Shown here in pieces: positions 59,901 to 64,000 of a stretch of 64,000 bases of DNA. The position numbers and the translations under genes are program-made. Each line of letters begins with the position of its first letter. The stretch's first letter is position 1. This stretch comes from Hydractinia symbiolongicarpus (Eukaryota; Cnidaria; Hydrozoa; Anthoathecata; Hydractiniidae). Below the pieces are notes generated by a model, which saw nothing but the letters and a program-made list of their open reading frames with translations, was not told where the DNA came from and did not search any database. Location of the stretch: positions 16,242,001 to 16,306,000 of the forward strand of contig NC_079878.1 in assembly GCF_029227915.1 (NCBI RefSeq), in the 5' to 3' direction.

Positions 59901-62900
59901 AACTGGAACCCCGGAATACAAAACAAGCTATCACTTTCGTGTACAATATGTATCTCTGAGAGAGATAAAATTGAGTTTTTCTCTCCCGAAAATAAAGCCG
60001 TAATATTTGGTAAACAATTTGTCAAACCTCTACAGTTTTGGTGAAATAACTTTACTCCTTTTCTGAAAGTAAAATCTGTTAATCTACCAACATTTCCATC
60101 GGCTTGTGGTCCCGGGCACGCTTCAATATCTCCTGCTATCAATAAAAGTAGCAGTAAAAACAAACTGCGTTTTACGTAAGCTAAATTCCTGCTCTTTTGA
60201 TACTGCCATAAACAACCATAAGAAATTGCAGCATCCACTTGTGTTAGATTTGTTGAAACTTCACTATTTGTGAACAGTGGCTTCTTTACAAGTATACCAA
60301 TAATTAAAACAACAAGAAACTTTGTCAAGAGCCAACTTGCATCCGCTCTGGCCGCCATCATGCTGTAATATAAACGTTTCAATTGCAAGACTCACAACCA
60401 TGAATGATAGGCTGTATTTTTTGTTAGCAATTTCTTTTAAAATGTGAGTTTATTATGACATGTTTCATTTTGTTTGCGTTTGTTCTAAGATATAATGTCA
60501 CTTGCGTGCTTTATCTGCAGAGCTTCATGCACCAAATCTCTTCGAATGTTTGGCACGATAACACAACAAATTAGCAGGTTGTCATCAAATACTATGGTAG
60601 CGAGCGGATATTCTTAGAGCCCCCAGGGCTTCTTGTTCGAATTTAAAATTGAATTGTTACAATATTACTTAAAAAAAGACATTTAAACATCGAATGTGGC
60701 ATCACACAGCAGAGAAAAACGAAAATTACAATTATGTACAATTGTAGAATAATACAAAATATTGAAAGAAATTAAGGAGAAAATACAGCATTCCTAAACA
60801 AGTGCTTTCATGATAGATGAGAGAAAAACTGAAATCACAACATCTACGAAAAAACAAAGGTTGAAAATTGTAAATTCTAATGTTAAAACAAGTAGTAACA
60901 GACCTCTTTAAAACACAGTAAAGTTGTATATGCATGTGTTTTCTATTTCATGAATACTAAATGATAAAGACATCGATTAATTTGCACACCGTTCTTTCTT
61001 TTTACACTCATCCATGTAAAACCAAAGACGAACAACTTGTTCTTTTTAACCAAAAATCTTTAAAATCAAAAATCCTGATAAGAAAGGCTGTGTTATTGAG
61101 ACTTCAGATATCTTGAACATTTGCTAACTTAGGCGAATTTCCTGTCCCCACTGAGGGTCCGAGTTAGAGGGATTCCACTGTAAATTAATTTTAGAGACAA
61201 GGTTTCTCTGAAAATAATAATGTACAAAAACTTATCTTTTATATGTTATTTTATCAACACATTTACATGTACTTTATTCTATCCTCTTTAATCTAATATT
61301 AATTAATCGTTCTTTCATTGAGTTATTAATCATTCTTGATTCCTAAAATTCTGACGATGTTTTGACTACAAGTTCTTAAAAAACTGAACTTCTTTCCAGA
61401 ATAACTACAATACTTTTGTTTACCTTTGACGGTAAGGCTGCAATGTCACGTTCAATACTGTTCAATCGCCGTTGTAACGTAATAACACTTGATAAGTCTG
61501 CACCAGGATCTTCAACTGAGGCAAGCAAACGAGACTTTTCTAAAATCCAGCTCTAAATCACAATAAAAAGTGAATAGCAAAACTGTAACAACACACTTGT
61601 GTATGAAAACATTACCAAATAATAGGTTGGACGCAGAAAGAAGACTATACCTGCGTTTCTGTCATTTCACTGTATAGATGTTGAATCATTAAGCATGTTG
61701 CTAATTCTGTTTTCTTGTCTGCAGCATCCTTTTGCAAGGCTTCCCAACTAAAAACAGAAAAACATATTTGAATCAATGTATAGTGTATACAAAACAATGT
61801 TTCAAGTACAATGCATGCTTTCCTCACCTCAAATTTAATTTATCAATGCAATTTTGTACTTCTTCAGCCTCAGTAGGATCTTTGTCTATTACTTTCTCAG
61901 CAAGTTCGTTTACAGTTTTCATGCGGTCAGTGTTTGCTTCTAATTCCTATCAGGAAAAAAGAAGAATTTAGAATTGACCAGAGTTTCTAAATGCAATCAC
62001 ATGCCACAGTGAACATGCTCATACAACAACTTTATTTTTCTTCTTAAATTTTATCCAACCTAAAAACAGCCAAAATCGTTGCAGTAATTTGGATGTTAGA
62101 TAAGATACTGAAAAAGATTAGCAAAGTACCAATTAATCAATATTGCTAAGAACAATTAGTTAGGACTGGCCTTCAGATGCTCCCTAAATCAATGTCATTA
62201 CCTTTTCAAAGCCGTCATATCTCAGTTCAATGACTTTACATCTTTCCAAATCATCAGTGCGGTCAACTTTTAAGAAGACAGTCAGCTGTGACCTCTAAAT
62301 ACAAAATGTTTCGTTGCACACAAGGTCAATATAAATCAATGATGGCTGAATATTGGTAACAAAAATTCTACATACTCTCTCAACAACCCATGATTTTACA
62401 ATATCTGCTTCACTGTATAACTTGTAAAGAGCCAATGCATCTAGAAGTTTCTGATGATGTACTGACAGTTTGTACTGTAGTGCATTATAGTGATCATCCA
62501 GACTGAAAAAATAGAATACAACCTTACAAATTTATGTTAGCGCAGGGCTATTGCCAATGTCAATTCCAACATGTTCACAAAGCAGGCAGGGAAATAACAT
62601 GTCACCCCAGTGAACAAATTTAAAAAAAAGTCTGTAAGAACTTAATATTAGGGTGTTCTCAGTGCATCAGTGTATTTTACATACCCTTGTTTAGCTTCCA
62701 ATACATCTGGAGCATCTTGGTCCTACAGAACAGGGTTTAACAACTATTAAAAAAGAGGCAAATAAACAAAGTAAATGAAGTAATTAGTGATGAACAAAAT
62801 ACCTGCTCTCCCAGTGTATTTAGTTTTTGTTCCTCCATAGATGTAATTCTAGGCTCAAGAGCACTGATTTCTTCTGCAAGCAACTAAAAACAACACACAA

Positions 62901-63691
62901 TTTGTCATATAAAATAAAACAAGAAACCTAAGTTGGGACACTTATTTTCTGATTATAACCAATAGCCTTACTCCATGTTTTCGGATTAACTCATTAACAG
63001 ATTCATCATCATGACCGTAATCATTACCAGCAACGGGAGCTTCCATTTCATTCATATCAGCCTCAATCTCACGACAATCTGCAAAAAACTTAACAAAAAA
63101 TTTGTTATTAGTGATGAATAGCAAGAATGGCCTGACTTGCTTTTATAAACTATCAAATACTTAATCCAAAAAATTTTCTCAATGTCTATGTACCTTTTGC
63201 TTAAGCCTTGGATCGTTTTACAGCCATATACAAAATTATTTTTGTGTGCATTTTATACAACAAACAATTCAAGATAGTTGGTTACTGTACTCAAATTTTG
63301 GTTATTTCTACATATATACATTGTAAAAAAATAAAAGTCTCCCACATTATTAATTGCTACATTAGTTGAGGTCTTTAACAGTTTTCTTGTGAAGTCAAAT
63401 CAATGAAGTCAAAGTTTGTGCATTTTCCATGTGTCAAAAAATTAAAGGAATGTGATGCTGTAATTAGTTAATGTCAACATAATTACTTACTTGATGCAAA
63501 TTAAAAACTTCTTCTAAACGTTTCCTACGTTGCGCTGACAGTATATTTACCACATCCCATTTTGTGCTCAGCGTTTCAACATGTTCATTTACTTTGTCAT
63601 TAGCATATGGCATTTCCTGAAGTAAACTTTCCTTTTGCGCAACCAATTCAACTGTGTGAACTTTTTTGGCAGTCAATTCTTGCTCCAACGT
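45036..63691 (-). CDS. SPTBN: Beta-spectrin (conventional type), 3' 33 exons; gene continues beyond window
   Basis: Membrane-skeleton protein that pairs with alpha-spectrin and links actin to membranes through ankyrin and PH-lipid contacts. Exons in transcript order: 63691-63491, 63088-62972, 62883-62803, 62722-62685, 62502-62376, 62294-62202, 61946-61828, 61747-61651, 61552-61424, 56373-56257, 56096-55923, 55447-55253, 54214-54137, 53820-53648, 53349-53259, 53180-53034, 52959-52696, 52562-52450, 52222-52126, 51739-51650, 51209-51009, 50924-50716, 50625-50226, 50017-49838, 49587-49343, 49261-49038, 48940-48849, 48290-48113, 47963-47821, 47404-47347, 47045-46937, 46352-46277, 45398-45036. Every junction has AG acceptor and GT donor, except one GC donor, and all phases agree, giving 5019 bp (1672 aa plus stop). 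About 13 spectrin repeats (probably 5-17), then linker, PH and basic tail. The CH domains and early repeats lie off the right edge. The gene looks intact. Family is certain; the paralogue is not. Confidence 0.95.
48113..49261 (-). CDS. SPTBN: Beta-spectrin exons 26-28: repeats 16-17 and tetramerisation site
   Basis: EKPKDISACEHLMSIHQ marks the start of the last full repeat's second helix. LQLSLEVMQFARDAHLADDWM then KDFGKCLDEVDMMIEKHKKFE is the partial repeat 17, whose two helices pair with the lone helix of alpha-spectrin to form tetramers in known spectrins. It ends LERLTTFEL, as in vertebrate chains. A charged helix (QKQLEAAKKEKEEKERL) follows and runs into the next exon. Confidence 0.9.
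49343..50924 (-). CDS. SPTBN: Beta-spectrin exons 22-25: ankyrin-binding repeat region
   Basis: These exons hold the best conserved part, matching repeats 14-15 of vertebrate beta-spectrins: ESWIADRELVAG, DIGQDFDQIQMLEERF, FAEETRNVGTERVETVN, HSDATVIAEWKKGLNEAW, then LGRDQQSVYTLQRKH and QVQGIQ. Repeats 14-15 bind ankyrin in characterised beta-spectrins; conservation here suggests the same. Exon 23 (400 bp) is the longest in the window. The intron between exons 22 and 23 begins with GC. This similarity also argues for a conventional beta chain and not the beta-heavy form. Confidence 0.9.
50626..50715 (-). other. GC-AG intron in beta-spectrin
   Basis: The donor reads GAAAG|GCAAGC at 50716/50715 and the acceptor TTTCTTTAG at 50626. 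Phase 2 on one side and 1 on the other join into a Ser codon and keep the repeat in frame. No alternative GT in this stretch restores the frame with the same homology. GC donors with AG|GCAAG context are a known minor class. The intron is 90 bp. Confidence 0.8.
51009..56373 (-). CDS. SPTBN: Beta-spectrin exons 10-21 of the window
   Basis: Twelve exons covering roughly repeats 8-13. Landmarks: LQTCWDKLSRM (56257 exon), LDDFLNWLQQTSEP (55923 exon), NGWQELYVLW (55253 exon), VIDWMNERLQSASDE (53034 exon), ANLDKWISEIQ (52696 exon), LLWVHEKEPILKSTNYG across the 52126/51650 junction, and VCWDSLKQLSDG (51009 exon). Several exon ends fall inside helices, as usual for spectrin genes. The intron at 54215-55252 contains a piggyBac-like TIR element. 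Confidence 0.9.
54324..55056. mobile_element. PiggyBac-like non-autonomous TIR element in a beta-spectrin intron
   Basis: CCCTATTCGG at 54324 is mirrored by CCGAATAGGG ending at 55056. The flanks are TTAA (54320-54323) and TTGA (55057-55060), a TTAA target with one change. GGAAGGGGGGAGG near the left end and GGATGGATTCCACGCCCCCC (on -) near the right extend the inverted similarity loosely. No credible frame inside. Assignment to piggyBac is by ends and target only. Confidence 0.5.
56880..57110. repeat. Imperfect internal duplication
   Basis: Two copies, 129 bp apart, of GGCACAGTTAA(TA)ACAAAA, GTATGCTGAACATGATGG and CACATCAAAAT, each preceded by an AAATG-C-TTTTAGGCCAAAAT box. It lies in the left part of the Tigger-like element. 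Confidence 0.75.
57295..60388 (-). pseudogene. LINE endonuclease-reverse transcriptase, three frameshifts
   Basis: Frame 1 (60388-59102, 428 codons): a hydrophobic N-terminus (LLTKFLVVLIIGILV, residues 20-34), a second hydrophobic run leading into a 2A-like GDIEACPGP (86-94), then an APE-type endonuclease with FHQNCRGL, LSEIHI, IDLIYTNN and GDHD; its GDFN site reads DDFN. The frame slips near 59125. Frame 2 (to 58459) has GYDQIPSGLLKDG, WKLAKVIPLHKGG and NYRPIPILP. It slips near 58455. Frame 3 (58378-57566) has YVDLSKAFDTLSH, GVPQGSILGP and FADD in place of the usual YADD, then the thumb. It slips near 57600. The last frame, to 57295, carries the C-terminal NEIKKHAVMLVTKCL and FKFMGSKIYNDLP. 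All catalytic blocks are present, so the decay is recent. Confidence 0.9.
60107..60133 (-). other. 2A-like ribosome-skipping motif variant in the LINE
   Basis: GDIEACPGP follows a Leu-rich stretch (residues 75-94 of the LINE protein). Canonical 2A is D-[VI]-E-x-N-P-G-P; here Cys replaces the Asn. 2A-like sequences joined to signal-like hydrophobic runs are known at the N-terminus of CR1-type elements in sea urchins and others. The change may abolish skipping. Confidence 0.7.
61424..63691 (-). CDS. SPTBN: Beta-spectrin exons 1-9 of the window (middle repeats)
   Basis: Nine exons of 38-201 bp. Heptad-rich triple-helix repeats show the usual Trp and hydrophobic marks: STKWDVVNIL near 63560, YGHDDESVNELIRKHG (the repeat B-helix motif) ending at 62972, VKSWVVER near 62390, LSWEALQKD near 61740, and TQSWILEKSRLL near 61545. 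The 38-bp exon at 62685-62722 (DQDAPDVLEAKQ) is unusually short but in phase with both neighbours. Introns here are 80-330 bp except the upstream one, which runs past 63692 with nothing coding seen up to 64000. Confidence 0.9.
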
Positions 63692-64000
63692 CTAGACAAT
63701 AAGCAAATAAAGAAATAATTGGACACCCAATGCCATATCCAGTTATTTACCAGACTAAACTCCTTAGTTCATACTAGACTGGTATTTGCTAAATGACTTA
63801 AAAAATTAATTTTGAATGTTTTATGGGATAAGGAATTCTTAAAACAATTTCAGTGACATCTAACCTGCAACTGAATTGATGCATGATGCAATTACAACAA
63901 AAAAACCATAACAAACAAATTGTATACATATCGAAAACTCTATGGTTTCTAAAGTGATTAAATTTACTGCTGTGGGATTAATAGGTTTTTAAAGTCTACA

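Larger units (their letters stand above)
57118..60400 (-). mobile_element. CR1/L2-like non-LTR retrotransposon, nearly full length
   Basis: Minus-strand element in the same orientation as beta-spectrin. It has one long endonuclease-RT coding region, a ~170-base 3' UTR and a terminal (AAT)n microsatellite tail at 57118-57140, the kind of 3' end seen in CR1/L2-type elements. The 5' boundary is not sharply defined (about 60400). No clear target duplication was found. It lies within the Tigger-like element. Confidence 0.85.
56448..61180. mobile_element. Tigger-like TIR element in a beta-spectrin intron, split by a LINE
   Basis: The left end reads GAGTAGAATCCCTCTAAATC, and the right end on the minus strand reads CAGTGGAATCCCTCTAACTC. 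Both continue CGGACCCT and share AAATTCGC a little further in. TA lies directly outside each end. CAGTGGAA...CTAACTCGGA ends are typical of mariner/Tigger-group elements. Excluding the LINE (about 57118-60400) it is about 1.4 kb with no transposase seen, so it is non-autonomous. Confidence 0.6.

Noticed and set aside
59790-60044. 84-codon plus-strand frame opposite the LINE endonuclease
   Set aside because: It is antisense to a well-supported endonuclease domain and has no domain of its own.

Overview
The window is eukaryotic, almost certainly metazoan genomic DNA. It holds part of an intron-rich beta-spectrin gene, a long satellite array and a dense, nested set of transposons (copia-type LTR element, pogo/Tigger-like, Harbinger-like, an rve-integrase 'IS3EU-like' element, Helitron-type mini-elements and a non-LTR retrotransposon). 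The AT-rich introns and the mix of transposon families suggest a cnidarian or a similar marine invertebrate. The species cannot be fixed from the sequence, and this placement is inference.

Layout. (1) 1-27776: one continuous tandem satellite with a ~182-bp monomer, about 150 copies. It runs off the left edge of the window and carries higher-order duplications, two local fold-back inversions and a diverged right margin. (2) 27777-31274: two short Helitron-like elements in opposite orientation, a pair of ~177-bp direct repeats, and between them a small single-exon minus-strand gene (218 aa, unrecognised) with a TATA box and an upstream ORF overlapping its start. (3) 31275-34142: a 916-bp TIR element with a 10-bp target duplication, then a decayed PIF/Harbinger transposase. 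(4) 34143-42986: a three-level transposon nest. An internally deleted IS3EU-like element (TAC termini, 6-bp flanking repeat with one mismatch, arrays of 30-bp subterminal repeats) was entered by a pogo/Tigger-like element. That in turn was entered by a 4.7-kb copia element (326-bp LTRs, perfect 5-bp GATCT target duplication) which splits the pogo transposase.

The pogo-like element is the most interesting unit. It carries two divergently oriented genes: a DDE transposase whose first ~35 residues hold two PCNA-interacting (PIP-box) motifs, and a protein with a HIRAN-like domain. PIP boxes and HIRAN domains both point at replication forks, so the element may encode a two-protein fork-targeting strategy. 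This copy is dead: it has a stop, a frameshift, a catalytic Asp-to-Glu change and the copia insertion.

(5) 42987-44765: intergenic, no gene seen. (6) 45036-63691: minus-strand 3' portion of a conventional beta-spectrin gene. I resolved 33 exons whose junction phases all agree and which together encode 1672 residues: about 13 spectrin repeats ending with partial repeat 17, an acidic/charged linker, a PH domain and a basic tail. The CH actin-binding domains and first repeats lie beyond the right edge. One intron uses a GC donor. A 5-kb intron holds a Tigger-like TIR element which itself contains a frameshifted APE/RT non-LTR retrotransposon with a 2A-like motif; another intron holds a piggyBac-like TIR element.
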